Positions 8,419 to 18,308 of a stretch of DNA of 64,000 nucleotides are shown here, piece after piece. This DNA comes from Armatimonadota bacterium (lineage in GTDB: Bacteria > Armatimonadota > UBA5829 > DTJY01): NCBI GenBank assembly GCA_023511795.1, contig JAIMAU010000004.1:118382-182381 (forward strand). The letters are read 5' to 3'. The translations under genes and the position numbers were made by a program. Position 1 is the stretch's first letter. Each line of letters begins with the position of its first letter. Under the pieces are notes generated by a model. The model ran no database searches, had not been told where the DNA came from, and was given only the letters and a program-made list of their open reading frames with translations.

Positions 8419-9735
8419 ATGACGTATAGTCCAGCCTTAAAAGTAGGAATTTTGGTTTTTCTCGCAGTTCTGGCTTTCGTCCTAGTTTTTTGGTTTCTCG
8501 AATACTATCAACTTCACCGAGAAATGTACTACATAAGTGTTGTATTCACAAATTCCCTTGGTATAATGGAAGGCGACCCAGTGCGGATGGCAGGCGTTCC
8601 CATCGGCAGTGTTCGTAGCTTGAGCCTCACCAAGGATACGAAAGCTAGCGTGCTCCTTGGCATAAATCGAAAGTATCGCATTCCTAAAAGATCGCAGTTC
8701 ATTATTCGGGTTGGCCTGCTTATCGGCGAAAGGTACATTGAGATCGTACCAAATCGGAAAGCAAAATACTATTTAGCTCAGACGCTGTCGCCCCCATACC
8801 CCACAATTATCGGTGAAGTTCCACCAAGAATCGAAGATCTACTTCCCGACGCCCAGGCTCTTTTAAGCAATCTATCTGAAACCTCCCAAAGCTTGAAAGC
8901 ATTGCTCGGTGACAAAACGCTCCAATCAAACATCAAGGAAACAGTAGCGAACATTAACAAGTCTGCCCAGAAGCTTGAAGCAACAATGGCTACTCTTCAA
9001 AACACTGTTGTAAGAAATCAAGACGACATAGATGCCATAACAAAAAACATCAGCGACGCAACAGAGAACGTCAAGGAGATAACAGCAGAGCTAAACAACC
9101 TTGCCAAGAGTAACGAACTTAAAGGAGACATAACAGCAACCGTTCACGCTGCAAGGGAGACCGTAGAGAGCCTAGATCGCACCGTTGCAAGCCTGGAAGA
9201 ACTAGTGACCGCGCCTGAATTCCAAGAAGACATTAGGAAAACAGTTTCTGGAGCTCGCCAAGCAGTTGAAGAAGCAAGACAAGTCATCGACAAAGTAGGC
9301 AGGATATTTGGCGGCGCCTCGAGATTAAAAAGCAAGATTTCAACACAAGCCTTAAATTTAGATATGCTATATAATCCCAAGGGTGACCATTTCCGTGCCG
9401 AGCTAACCGCCACAATACCCACAGGGACAGAAAAGTTCCTAGAGCTTGGCATGTACGACGCAGGTGCAGGTAGTAAGCTTATCCTTCAACCTGGACAGGA
9501 ACTGAATCCACAAACAAGATTAAGATATGGATTATATGCGTCACGCCTGGGCTTGGGTTTAGACCATGCTTTTTCATCCAAGGCTTTTGGGAAACTTGAT
9601 TTGTTTGATCCATATGAACCCAAGTTAAATATTCGAGCAGGCTACAGAGTAACTAGCGATTGGGCAGTCTTGTTAGGAATAGACAACCTTTTTGGTGAAA
9701 ACCAAACAGTTTTGGGAGTGAAATTAAACAAGTAG
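8419..9735 (+). CDS. MCE-domain (MlaD-like) protein with C-terminal beta-rich domain
   Basis: A 438-residue protein. It has an N-terminal membrane anchor (about residues 7-28), one MCE domain (about 38-116, with GIMEGDPVRMAGVPIGSV and VGLLIGERYIEIVP), a helical stretch of about 180 residues, and a C-terminal segment of about 120 residues rich in amphipathic beta strands (LNIRAGYRVTSDWAVLLGID, NQTVLGVKLNK). The MCE ring would carry lipids across the periplasm with MlaE/MlaF. The C-terminus resembles porin-like strands found in some long MCE proteins and may dock at the outer membrane; that part is inference. E. coli MlaD is less than half this length. A GGAG precedes the ATG. Confidence 0.85.
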   Translation: MTYSPALKVGILVFLAVLAFVLVFWFLEYYQLHREMYYISVVFTNSLGIMEGDPVRMAGVPIGSVRSLSLTKDTKASVLLGINRKYRIPKRSQFIIRVGLLIGERYIEIVPNRKAKYYLAQTLSPPYPTIIGEVPPRIEDLLPDAQALLSNLSETSQSLKALLGDKTLQSNIKETVANINKSAQKLEATMATLQNTVVRNQDDIDAITKNISDATENVKEITAELNNLAKSNELKGDITATVHAARETVESLDRTVASLEELVTAPEFQEDIRKTVSGARQAVEEARQVIDKVGRIFGGASRLKSKISTQALNLDMLYNPKGDHFRAELTATIPTGTEKFLELGMYDAGAGSKLILQPGQELNPQTRLRYGLYASRLGLGLDHAFSSKAFGKLDLFDPYEPKLNIRAGYRVTSDWAVLLGIDNLFGENQTVLGVKLNK

Positions 9736-9749
9736 GAGGATACCAGCAA

Positions 9750-10205
9750 ATGAAAGTAATTCTTACTCGGGAGGTAAAGAGTCTCGGGAAGCCGAACGAC
9801 ATAGTCAACGTAGCAGAGGGTTACGCGCGCAACTATCTTTTCCCCAGAAAGCTGGCCGTCCCTGCTGATAAAGCACATCTTGCTGAGCTTGAAAAACGCA
9901 AGAAAGTCGAGGAAATAAGAAGCGAGAAGCTTCGCGAAGAAGCAAAAGACATAGCACAACGGCTAAGTGAAATCCAGATAACTGTGACAGGAAAAGTTGG
10001 CAGCGGAACGAAGCTATATGGCTCAATTACCCATGCAGATATCGCCGACGCACTTGAGAAACAAACTGGAATTAAGATTGATAAACGCAAGATAGAGCTT
10101 GAAGAACCAATCAAGTCTCTGGGCACATATGACGTCCCTATACGCCTTCATAAGGATGCTGTTGCCCATGTAAAGGTGGAAGTCATAGGCGAACAGCAGC
10201 AATAA
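9750..10205 (+). CDS. rplI: 50S ribosomal protein L9
   Basis: A 151-residue protein matching bL9 over its whole length. The N-terminal rRNA-binding domain begins MKVILTREVKSLGKPNDIVN and contains the signature VAEGYARNYLFPRKLA. A long connecting helix (about residues 42-75) and the C-terminal domain (GKVGSGTKLYGSITHADIADAL) follow. It lies 14 bases after the MCE gene, with AGGAGG overlapping that gene's stop, and is followed closely by dnaB, a common bacterial pairing. Confidence 0.96.
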   Translation: MKVILTREVKSLGKPNDIVNVAEGYARNYLFPRKLAVPADKAHLAELEKRKKVEEIRSEKLREEAKDIAQRLSEIQITVTGKVGSGTKLYGSITHADIADALEKQTGIKIDKRKIELEEPIKSLGTYDVPIRLHKDAVAHVKVEVIGEQQQ

Positions 10206-10247
10206 AAGTGATGAACGAACATTTCATGTATAGCGGCGGAGACTTAT

Positions 10248-11654
10248 ATGGATAATCTCTCATTACTTAGCAAGGCTCCTCCACAAAATCTTGAGGCTGA
10301 GCAGTCAACTCTAGGCTCAATGATGATTGACCGCGGGGCTCTTGAAAAGGCAATAGATATACTCAAACCAGAAGACTTTTATCGTGAAGCCCACCAAATC
10401 ATCTTTGAAGCATTGGTATCCCTTGCAATCCAAAACGAACCGGTAGATATAGTTACGGTCCAAGAAGAACTCCGAAGCAAAGGAAAGCTTGAAGCAGTTG
10501 GCGGTACAGAATATCTAATGGCACTCATAGACAGCGTGCCAACAGCAGCAAACATCGAGTACTATGCCAGAATCGTCGAGGACAAGGCGATTCTCCGCCG
10601 TCTAATAGATGCTTGCATGCAGATAATCAGCTGGACTAACGAATCTGGGGAAGATATAGACTCACTAGTAGATGACGCAGAAAGATTGCTTTTTACAGTA
10701 TCTCAGCGGCGAATGGGACGCTTCTTTGTACCACTTAAGGAGCTTGCGCATCAAGCATTCGAGCGAATTGAAAACCAGTATAAAGAGAAGGCGCTGGTAT
10801 CAGGGTTGCCTACTGGATTTCGAGACCTCGATATAATAACCTCGGGCCTCCAAGCTGGCGACCTTATCATAGTGGCAGGCAGGCCATCAATGGGGAAAAC
10901 TGCTTTTTGCCTTGATATCGCAAGGCACGTCGCCATCCATGAAAAGAAACCCGTTGCAATATTCAGCCTTGAAATGTCAAAAGAACAGCTCACCCTCAGG
11001 CTAATCTGCTCACAATCAAGAGTAGACTCCCATCGTTTGCGAACTGGCTATATCCAAGCAAACGAATGGCCAAAGCTCGCCGAGGGAGTCGGGATGCTTT
11101 ATAACGCACCAATCTTTATAGACGACAGCACAGATATGACACCGCTTCAGATGCGCACCAAATGTCGCAGACTCAAGGCAGAGCATGGACTTTCACTTGT
11201 AATCATTGACTACCTACAGCTCATGCAGGCGCATAGACGAGGAGATAACCGAAACCAAGAGATTGCAGAGATTGCCAGAATGCTCAAAAGTCTCGCACGA
11301 GAGCTAGACGTCCCGGTAGTCGCTCTATCTCAGCTGAGCCGTGCGGTCGAACAAAGGCAAGATAAACGGCCAATTCTTTCAGACCTACGTGAAAGCGGTT
11401 CGATTGAAGCAGAAGCCGACTTAGTTGCTTTCCTCTACCGGCCCGACTACTACAAACACACATCGGCAATTGAATCGGTGGACGACATAGATGATGGCGC
11501 AAACCCAATGGTTCAATCAGGTGAAACATTAGTGCATAAAACAGAAATTATAGTTGCAAAACAGCGAAATGGCCCAACGGGTACTATCCACCTTGCATTC
11601 CTGCCAAAATTTGCAAGCTTTGAAGACTTGGAGGAGGAAAGAACAGAGATCTAA
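10248..11654 (+). CDS. dnaB: Replicative DNA helicase DnaB
   Basis: A 468-residue hexameric helicase that unwinds DNA at the replication fork. The N-terminal domain (PPQNLEAEQSTLGSMMID) binds primase in the family. The RecA-like domain carries Walker A GRPSMGKT (residues 211-218), the block FSLEMSKEQLTLRL, Walker B LVIIDYLQLM and the arginine-finger region LSDLRESGSIEAEAD. No intein or insertion is visible. Its stop shares one base with the purD start (TAATG), so the two are probably co-translated. Confidence 0.96.
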   Translation: MDNLSLLSKAPPQNLEAEQSTLGSMMIDRGALEKAIDILKPEDFYREAHQIIFEALVSLAIQNEPVDIVTVQEELRSKGKLEAVGGTEYLMALIDSVPTAANIEYYARIVEDKAILRRLIDACMQIISWTNESGEDIDSLVDDAERLLFTVSQRRMGRFFVPLKELAHQAFERIENQYKEKALVSGLPTGFRDLDIITSGLQAGDLIIVAGRPSMGKTAFCLDIARHVAIHEKKPVAIFSLEMSKEQLTLRLICSQSRVDSHRLRTGYIQANEWPKLAEGVGMLYNAPIFIDDSTDMTPLQMRTKCRRLKAEHGLSLVIIDYLQLMQAHRRGDNRNQEIAEIARMLKSLARELDVPVVALSQLSRAVEQRQDKRPILSDLRESGSIEAEADLVAFLYRPDYYKHTSAIESVDDIDDGANPMVQSGETLVHKTEIIVAKQRNGPTGTIHLAFLPKFASFEDLEEERTEI

Positions 11655-12949
11655 TGAGAGTACTAATCGTTGGCTCAGGAGGCAGAGAACATGCTCTGGC
11701 ATGGAAAGTAGCCCAAAGCCCTTTGGTTACAAAACTTTATTGTGCCCCTGGAAATGCGGGCATGGCTATGTTGGGAGAATGCTTTAACATAAGGGCCACT
11801 GACATTCAAGGTTTGCTGGGATTTGCTAAAGAAAAGAAAATTGACCTTGCCATAATTGGGCCTGAATCACCTCTTATCGCCGGAATAGCTGATGTCTTCC
11901 GTGGGGAAGGAATTCCAACTTTCGGCCCAAGCAAAACTGCCGCAACCATTGAGGGAAGCAAAGTTTTTACAAAAGATCTTCTTTCCAAGTATGGCATTCC
12001 CACTGGAGAATACCGCACTTTCTCTAGCTCTAAAGAAGCTAAAGCATTCATAGACCAAATTTCCAAAGGACAAGAAGAGCTTCCAATTGTCATAAAAGCA
12101 GATGGAGAAGCCGCTGGAAAAGGTGTCTTTGTATGCGACACGAAGACACAGGCAATCAAAGCAATAGAAACTATTATGGACGAAAAAGCATTTGGTGCGT
12201 CCGGCGACAAAATCGTAATAGAAGAGCGCCTTGAAGGTCAGGAAGCCTCTCTTATGGTTATTACAAATGGTGAGGACATCATTGCGCTACCACCAGCCCA
12301 GGATTATAAACGTATTAACGATAATGACCAGGGGCCGAACACCGGCGGCATGGGATGCTATTCTCCTGTTCCGGTTGTAACTCCAGAAATCTATAATGAA
12401 GTATTAGAAACAGCAATTCGGCCTACAATCAAGGCAATGAAGGCAGAGGGCAGGCTTTATATGGGTTTGCTCTATGCCGGGATAATCCTTACTAAAAATG
12501 GACCTAAGATTTTGGAATTTAATGCGCGGTTTGGAGACCCAGAAACTCAAGTAGTCCTGCCGCTTCTAGAAAATGACCTTATAGAAGTAATTCAAGCCTC
12601 GCTAGCTGGCTCCCTCGACTCTCTGGAGTTAAAATGCTATAATGGGTGTGCGGTTTGTGTGGTCATCGCATCGGAAGGTTATCCTGGCAACTACGAGACT
12701 GGTAAACCAATCTTCGGTCTAGAGGCTGCTAGCAAGATGGAAAATGTGATAATCTTCCATGCAGGGACAAAACTTCAGAATGGAAAAGTCGTTACCAGCG
12801 GCGGTCGGGTGCTAGGAATAACTGCTCTCGGCAAAACCTTCAAGGACGCAGTCGAAAGGGCATACTCCGCGGTAGAAAAGATTTACTTTGATGGAATGCA
12901 CTACCGAAAAGACATTGGTGCTAGAGCAATAACGAACAATAAGATTTGA
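11654..12949 (+). CDS. purD: Phosphoribosylamine-glycine ligase
   Basis: A 431-residue ATP-grasp enzyme joining glycine to phosphoribosylamine, the second step of purine synthesis. The N-terminal domain begins MRVLIVGSGGREHALAWK; ATP-grasp motifs include VIKADGEAAGKGVFVC, QDYKRINDNDQGPNTGGMG and LEFNARFGDPETQ. It overlaps dnaB by one base and begins a purine run continuing to purN at 18161. Confidence 0.96.
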   Translation: MRVLIVGSGGREHALAWKVAQSPLVTKLYCAPGNAGMAMLGECFNIRATDIQGLLGFAKEKKIDLAIIGPESPLIAGIADVFRGEGIPTFGPSKTAATIEGSKVFTKDLLSKYGIPTGEYRTFSSSKEAKAFIDQISKGQEELPIVIKADGEAAGKGVFVCDTKTQAIKAIETIMDEKAFGASGDKIVIEERLEGQEASLMVITNGEDIIALPPAQDYKRINDNDQGPNTGGMGCYSPVPVVTPEIYNEVLETAIRPTIKAMKAEGRLYMGLLYAGIILTKNGPKILEFNARFGDPETQVVLPLLENDLIEVIQASLAGSLDSLELKCYNGCAVCVVIASEGYPGNYETGKPIFGLEAASKMENVIIFHAGTKLQNGKVVTSGGRVLGITALGKTFKDAVERAYSAVEKIYFDGMHYRKDIGARAITNNKI

Positions 12950-12995
12950 TTATTACAAGTTTTTCGGTTTCTAACTTTTTGCAAAGGAGGTTAAC

Positions 12996-13475
12996 GTGGC
13001 CACAAAAGTTGGCATTCTCATGGGAAGTGAATCCGACCTTCAAGTTATGCAAGAGGCAGCAAAGATATTGGATGACCTCGGCATAGAACACGAGGTCAAA
13101 GTTATCTCAGCGCACCGCAGTCCTAGGCTGGCAATCAAATACGCAGAAAGCGCAGAGGACATGGGAATCGAGGTCATAATTGCCGGTGCTGGAGGAGCAG
13201 CACACCTTCCCGGGGTGCTCGCCGCACTTACTCCCATTCCTGTGATAGGCGTGCCAATTAAATCAGCAAGCCTTAATGGCTTGGATTCTCTACTTTCGAT
13301 TGTGCAAATGCCCTCAGGCGTACCGGTTGCAACAGTCTCAATAAATGGTGCAAAAAACGCTGGAATATTGGCAGCCCAGATTCTTTCGGTCAAATACCCA
13401 GAGATTAGAGAGAAGGTCAAGGAATACAAGGCAAAGCTTGCCGCCGAAATCGAGGCAAAGAACATCGAACCGTAA
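12996..13475 (+). CDS. purE: N5-carboxyaminoimidazole ribonucleotide mutase
   Basis: A 159-residue class I PurE. The active-site loops GILMGSESDLQVM, VISAHRSP and IAGAGGAAHLPG are intact. It converts N5-CAIR to CAIR, which normally requires PurK; no purK lies next to it, so that gene must be elsewhere. The GTG start follows AAAGGAGG closely. Confidence 0.95.
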   Translation: MATKVGILMGSESDLQVMQEAAKILDDLGIEHEVKVISAHRSPRLAIKYAESAEDMGIEVIIAGAGGAAHLPGVLAALTPIPVIGVPIKSASLNGLDSLLSIVQMPSGVPVATVSINGAKNAGILAAQILSVKYPEIREKVKEYKAKLAAEIEAKNIEP

Positions 13476-13540
13476 AATTCACTGTGCCTGCTGTATTTTA
13501 GAGCCACTTTACAAAACAATAATAGGAAACAGAGGACGAA

Positions 13541-14830
13541 ATGATAGACAGATATTCCCTCCCAAAAATGAAGGCCATTTGGGAACTAGAAAACAAGTAC
13601 CAAAAATGGCTTGAAGTTGAGATCGCTGTGGCCGAAGCGTTAGCCGAATATGGCTATATTCCCAAGGATGCACCTTCAAAGATCAAAGCCAAGGCACGCT
13701 TTACAGTTGAGCGGTGTCTTGAAATCGAAGAAACTACTCAGCATGATGTAATGGCTTTCGTCAAATGTGTTGCGGAGAATATAGGCGAAGAAGGCAAGTA
13801 CGTTCACTACGGAATTACCTCGTACGATGTTGTTGACACAGCTTTGGCTCTCCTCATGCGCGAGTCGGCAGATTTGATTCTTGAAGACCTCAAAAGGCTG
13901 GCGGAGGTCGTGCGAGCCAGGGCACGCGAACATAAGTACACACTCATGATTGGCAGAACGCACGGTATACATGCTGAGCCAATTACATTTGGTTTTAAGC
14001 TCGCTGGTTGGTATGCTCAAATCCTTCGAGACATCGAACGCATGTCGAATGCTCGCGAAGCGATAAGCTACGGGAAGATATCTGGAGCTGTCGGTATTTA
14101 TGCAAATACCGACCCACGAGTTGAACAATATGTTTGCAACGTTCTGGGATTGAAACCTGCCGAACATTCTACTCAAATCATTGCCCGCGACCGCCATGCC
14201 CAATTTCAAACAACGCTTGCCATCATCGCCGGGTCACTAGAAAACTTTGCAACTGAGCTCAGGAACCTTCAGCGCACCGAGATTTTGGAGGTCCAGGAAT
14301 ACTTCGCCAAGGGCCAGAAAGGGTCGTCAGCGATGCCACACAAGCGCAACCCAAGGCTTTCAGAGCAAGTTGCCGGCTTAGCCAGAGTAGTTCGCTCGAA
14401 CACCTTTCCAGCACTAGAGAATATCGTTACATGGCATGAGCGCGACCTAACCAACTCTTCGGTTGAGAGAATCATCATTCCAGATAATTGCATATTAATT
14501 GATTACCTGCTTAACACATTTACCCGCGTTGTAGAGCGGTTAGTGATTTATCCTGAAAACATGATGCGCAACTTAGAAAAAATGGGCGGCCTTGTGTTCT
14601 CCGAGCGAATAATGTTAAAGCTCATAGAGAAGGGTCTCTCACGCGAAGACGCATATGTCATAGTGCAGGAAAACTCTGCGAAGGCATGGGAAGGTGAAAA
14701 CTTTAAAGAAGCGCTTGAATCAGACCCACGAGTTACGGCTTTCTTAAGCAGGGACGAACTTGAGGAAATTTTTGACTACCACCACCACGTGCGCAACGTG
14801 GATGTTATATTCGAGAGATTGGGAATTTAA
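13541..14830 (+). CDS. purB: Adenylosuccinate lyase
   Basis: A 429-residue fumarase/aspartase-superfamily enzyme acting twice in AMP synthesis, on SAICAR and on adenylosuccinate. It begins MIDRYSLPKMKAIW, typical of the Bacillus-type PurB. It has VHYGITSYDVVDTA, the catalytic histidine region GRTHGIHAEPITFG and the signature loop GSSAMPHKRNP. Full length, no anomalies. Confidence 0.96.
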   Translation: MIDRYSLPKMKAIWELENKYQKWLEVEIAVAEALAEYGYIPKDAPSKIKAKARFTVERCLEIEETTQHDVMAFVKCVAENIGEEGKYVHYGITSYDVVDTALALLMRESADLILEDLKRLAEVVRARAREHKYTLMIGRTHGIHAEPITFGFKLAGWYAQILRDIERMSNAREAISYGKISGAVGIYANTDPRVEQYVCNVLGLKPAEHSTQIIARDRHAQFQTTLAIIAGSLENFATELRNLQRTEILEVQEYFAKGQKGSSAMPHKRNPRLSEQVAGLARVVRSNTFPALENIVTWHERDLTNSSVERIIIPDNCILIDYLLNTFTRVVERLVIYPENMMRNLEKMGGLVFSERIMLKLIEKGLSREDAYVIVQENSAKAWEGENFKEALESDPRVTAFLSRDELEEIFDYHHHVRNVDVIFERLGI

Positions 14831-14859
14831 CTTCAATGTATTTTAAAGAGGCTAAACGA

Positions 14860-14889
14860 TTTACGGGCAATAATAATGTCCCCTATATA
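14860..14889 (+). promoter_or_regulatory. Possible promoter upstream of purF
   Basis: TTTACG (14860-14865), an 18-nt spacer and TATATA (14884-14889) in the 102-bp purB-purF gap. It is a modest match, but this is the widest gap in the purine run and could give purF its own start. Confidence 0.3.
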
Positions 14890-14932
14890 AAGTCACCAAT
14901 AATAACTTCAAGCTGTAAAACGGATTTGTACT

Positions 14933-16399
14933 ATGCACCAAAATTTTGACCGTCCACACGAAGAATGCGGCGTATTTGGCGTCTATGCTGAAGGTGAAGA
15001 CGTTGCAAGGCTAACGTACTTCGGCCTATTTGGCCTACAGCACCGCGGCCAAGAAAGCGCTGGAATTGCAGTCTCGAATGGCTCAGTCATTCGTGTTCAC
15101 AAAGATATGGGCCTTGTGAACCAAATTTTTACCGAATCAATCCTTGCAGAACTGCGTGGTCACATTGCTATTGGCCACAATCGATATTCTACTACTGGGT
15201 CATCCATCGTACAAAATGCTCAGCCTATAGTTTGCGAATCAAAGTTCGGAACAATCGCAATTGGGCACAATGGAAATTTAATCAACGCTGCTGAACTCCG
15301 CTTAGAACTTGAAGCCGATGGCGAAACTTTCGCTTCAACAAGCGACACCGAAATAATCGCCAAGCTAATCGCCCGGAGTGATGCGTCCTCAATCGAAGAC
15401 GCAATCACCGAAACCATGCATAAGATTAGTGGTGCATACTCACTAGTTGTTCTCACGCGTGATAAACTGTTGGGTGTTCGGGACCCATACGGGATACGCC
15501 CACTCTGTATTGGAAGATTCAACCACCAGAATTACATCCTTTCATCCGAAACATGTGCCTTAAGCCTTGTGGGAGCAAAGTTTGTCAGCGAAATTGAACC
15601 CGGAGAGATAGCAATTATCGACAAGTCGGGTTTGCATGAAGTTCAAGCTATACCAACGCGCAAACACGCCCTATGCGTGTTTGAATTTATTTACTTTGCC
15701 AGACCGGATAGCATGATGTACCACAAGACACTGCATCTTGTACGCCAGAGGATGGGCCACGAGCTTGCCCAAGAGCACCCTGCACCTGATGCTCAAGTAG
15801 TTATCCCAATTCCCGATACCGGCACACCTGCAGCAATTGGATATGCAGCAGCATCGCGAATTCAATATGGCGAGGGCGTAATCAAGAATCGGTACATTCA
15901 TCGAACGTTTATTGAACCCAATCAAAGGATGCGCGACCTAGGCGTGCGAATGAAATTCAACCCTGTAAAAGAAACATTAGCGGGCAAGAGAGTGGTAATG
16001 GTTGAAGACAGCATTGTTCGAGCAACAACCACAAGGCCAACTGTCAAGATGCTTCGTGACGCTGGAGCAATAGCGGTTCACGTTCGAATTAGCTCACCGC
16101 CGATTAAATACCCATGTTTTTATGGAATCGATATGGCAAAACAATCCGAATTAATCGCAGCAAACATGTCAGTTGAAGAGATTCGCCAGCATATCGGTGC
16201 AGATAGCCTAGGTTACTTGAGCATCAAAGGGCTTGTTCAAGCAATCGGGCTTCGGCGTGATAAGTTCTGCCTAGCCTGCTTTGATGGCAAATATCCAATC
16301 GAAATTCCTCATCATATCAAGGTCTCCAAGTTTGCGTTCGAACCAGAAGAGGAAAAGAAGCGCGAGCATGAGATATTCGCAGGAAGGAGCGCGCGATGA
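14933..16399 (+). CDS. purF: Amidophosphoribosyltransferase
   Basis: A 488-residue enzyme making phosphoribosylamine from PRPP and glutamine, the committed purine step. An 11-residue propeptide precedes the likely catalytic Cys12 (EECGVFGVY), as in PurF proteins that are cleaved to expose the cysteine. The glutaminase domain has QHRGQESAGIA and the PRPP loop is VVMVEDSIVRATT. The C-terminal KFCLACFDGKYP carries the cysteine pair typical of the Bacillus type with an iron-sulfur cluster. The last four bases overlap purM. Confidence 0.95.
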   Translation: MHQNFDRPHEECGVFGVYAEGEDVARLTYFGLFGLQHRGQESAGIAVSNGSVIRVHKDMGLVNQIFTESILAELRGHIAIGHNRYSTTGSSIVQNAQPIVCESKFGTIAIGHNGNLINAAELRLELEADGETFASTSDTEIIAKLIARSDASSIEDAITETMHKISGAYSLVVLTRDKLLGVRDPYGIRPLCIGRFNHQNYILSSETCALSLVGAKFVSEIEPGEIAIIDKSGLHEVQAIPTRKHALCVFEFIYFARPDSMMYHKTLHLVRQRMGHELAQEHPAPDAQVVIPIPDTGTPAAIGYAAASRIQYGEGVIKNRYIHRTFIEPNQRMRDLGVRMKFNPVKETLAGKRVVMVEDSIVRATTTRPTVKMLRDAGAIAVHVRISSPPIKYPCFYGIDMAKQSELIAANMSVEEIRQHIGADSLGYLSIKGLVQAIGLRRDKFCLACFDGKYPIEIPHHIKVSKFAFEPEEEKKREHEIFAGRSAR

Positions 16400-17430
16400 A
16401 GGAAAGAACAACCTATAAAGCCGCAGGAGTGGACATCAATGCCGCTAACGAAGCGGTTCTCCGAATGAAGGAATATATAAGGTCAACCTTTACACCAGGC
16501 GTTCTGACTGATGTGGGTGCGTTTGGAAGCATGTACCAACTAGACTTAAAAGACACACAACAGCCTGTGCTTGTTTCTAGCATTGACAGCGTTGGCACTA
16601 AACTTAAAATTGCCTTCATGCTAAAAAAACATGATACGGTTGGCCATGATATTGTTAACCACTGCGTTAATGATATCCTTGTCCAAGGTGCGCGCCCTCT
16701 ATTTTTCCTCGATTACTTTGGCACAAGCCAACTCAACCCCGAAGTAGTTGTCGAAGTCGTAAAAGGCATTGCAGAAGCGTGCAAGAACGCCGGGTGTGCA
16801 TTGATTGGCGGCGAGACGGCCGAACTCCCCGGATTCTACCTTCCTGACGAATACGACCTAGTGGGCTGTATTATTGGCTTGGTAGATCGAAACAAAATTG
16901 TCGATGGCTCAAAAGTACTCCCCGGCGATGTATTGGTCGGAATAGCTTCGAGCGGATTACATACCAACGGATATTCCCTTGTCCGCCACATCTTCTTTGA
17001 TATGGCAAAAATACGAGTTGACCAAGATATCCCAGAGCTAGGAACAACACTGGGTGAGGCTCTCCTCATTCCTCATAAAATCTATCTAAAACCTGTGCAA
17101 GTTTTGCTTTCAGAATTTGATATACACGGGATGGCACATATCACAGGAGGCGGATTCTACGACAATATCCCACGAGCCCTTCCTGAGGACTGCCAGGCCA
17201 TTGTATATCGGCAGGCATGGGAAGCACCACCGATATTTAGGCTAATTCAGGAAATGGGGAACATTGCCGAACCTGAGATGTATCGCACATTTAACATGGG
17301 CATTGGCTACATCCTAATCGTCCCACGCGAACAGGCGATGAAAATTGTTGCCAGACTTAAAGAACTAGGAGAAAATGCGTATGCGATTGGTGAAGTGCGA
17401 AAAGGCAGTCGCGAAGTCCAGGTTATCTAA
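16396..17430 (+). CDS. purM: Phosphoribosylformylglycinamidine cyclo-ligase
   Basis: A 344-residue AIR synthetase closing the imidazole ring. Its motifs include SSIDSVGTKLKIA, VNHCVNDILVQGARPLFFLD, LIGGETAELPGFY and HITGGGFYDNIPR. The ATG overlaps the purF stop (ATGA), and GGAAGGAG lies upstream inside purF, so the two are translated together. Confidence 0.96.
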   Translation: MKERTTYKAAGVDINAANEAVLRMKEYIRSTFTPGVLTDVGAFGSMYQLDLKDTQQPVLVSSIDSVGTKLKIAFMLKKHDTVGHDIVNHCVNDILVQGARPLFFLDYFGTSQLNPEVVVEVVKGIAEACKNAGCALIGGETAELPGFYLPDEYDLVGCIIGLVDRNKIVDGSKVLPGDVLVGIASSGLHTNGYSLVRHIFFDMAKIRVDQDIPELGTTLGEALLIPHKIYLKPVQVLLSEFDIHGMAHITGGGFYDNIPRALPEDCQAIVYRQAWEAPPIFRLIQEMGNIAEPEMYRTFNMGIGYILIVPREQAMKIVARLKELGENAYAIGEVRKGSREVQVI

Positions 17431-17480
17431 GCTCTAACAACTGTAGATTATCCTCATGAGGAATTGCGAGCAATAATCAA

Positions 17481-18161
17481 ATGACAAACAACCCCAAAAG
17501 CATCAACATCGCGGTAATGGTTTCTGGTCACGGCCGGGGAAGCAATATGCAGGCAATAATTGATGCCTGCAAGGAAGGCAGAATAACTGGCAGAGTCGCC
17601 GTAGTAATCGGTGTAAAAGATGATGCACCTGCCATGGAGCGTGCTAGAAGTCAAGGCATTTTGGCGGTTGAGATTAAACCAAAAGCATATGAAAGCGACG
17701 AAGCATATGGCAAAGCCATTCTTGATGTCTTAGCTGAACACAAAATAGACCTCCTCTGCCTTGCCGGCTATATGAGAATACTTCCCGCCAATGTTGTAAG
17801 CGCCTACCGCTGGCGGATAATGAACATTCATCCTGCGCTCATCCCGATGTTCTGCGGGGAAGGGATGTTTGGCGAGCACGTTCACCGTGCTGCACTCGAA
17901 TATGGAGTCAAATACTCCGGTTGCACAGTCCACTTCGTTGATGAGGAATACGATACCGGGCCAATAATACTCCAGAAAGTCGTACCCGTCGAGGAAGGAG
18001 ACACACCAGAAACGCTGGCAGCGCGAGTGCTAGTCCAGGAACACAAAGCATATCCCGAGGCAATCCAGCTTTTCGCGGAGGGCCGCCTCTCAATTGAAGG
18101 CCGTGTCGTGCATATCCGTCCTGCACAAGAACTGCAAAATGATGAAACTATCCGAGAATAG
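17481..18161 (+). CDS. purN: Phosphoribosylglycinamide formyltransferase
   Basis: A 226-residue folate-dependent GAR transformylase, the third step of purine synthesis. It has GHGRGSNMQAIIDAC near the N-terminus, the site motif LAGYMRILP and MNIHPALIP, then GCTVHFVDEEYDTGPII with the catalytic aspartate. It is slightly longer than E. coli PurN at both ends. It is the last gene of the purine run. Confidence 0.94.
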   Translation: MTNNPKSINIAVMVSGHGRGSNMQAIIDACKEGRITGRVAVVIGVKDDAPAMERARSQGILAVEIKPKAYESDEAYGKAILDVLAEHKIDLLCLAGYMRILPANVVSAYRWRIMNIHPALIPMFCGEGMFGEHVHRAALEYGVKYSGCTVHFVDEEYDTGPIILQKVVPVEEGDTPETLAARVLVQEHKAYPEAIQLFAEGRLSIEGRVVHIRPAQELQNDETIRE

Positions 18162-18308
18162 CCAATTGCTAAAATTTGCCCGCTTATTGCACTTCCAAAA
18201 TAATTATTTTTATTCCTTGGCATTATCAATATGGCATTCAACTAGAGAGCTCTCTTTCCTCGTTCAAAGAAATATTAAACAATTTCTCGTTTTGTGCTTG
18301 GAGGTCTA

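Noticed and set aside
18162..18308. Small gene of 72 codons overlapping the purN end
   Set aside because: It lacks a ribosome site and homology-like composition, and mostly overlaps purN in another frame.
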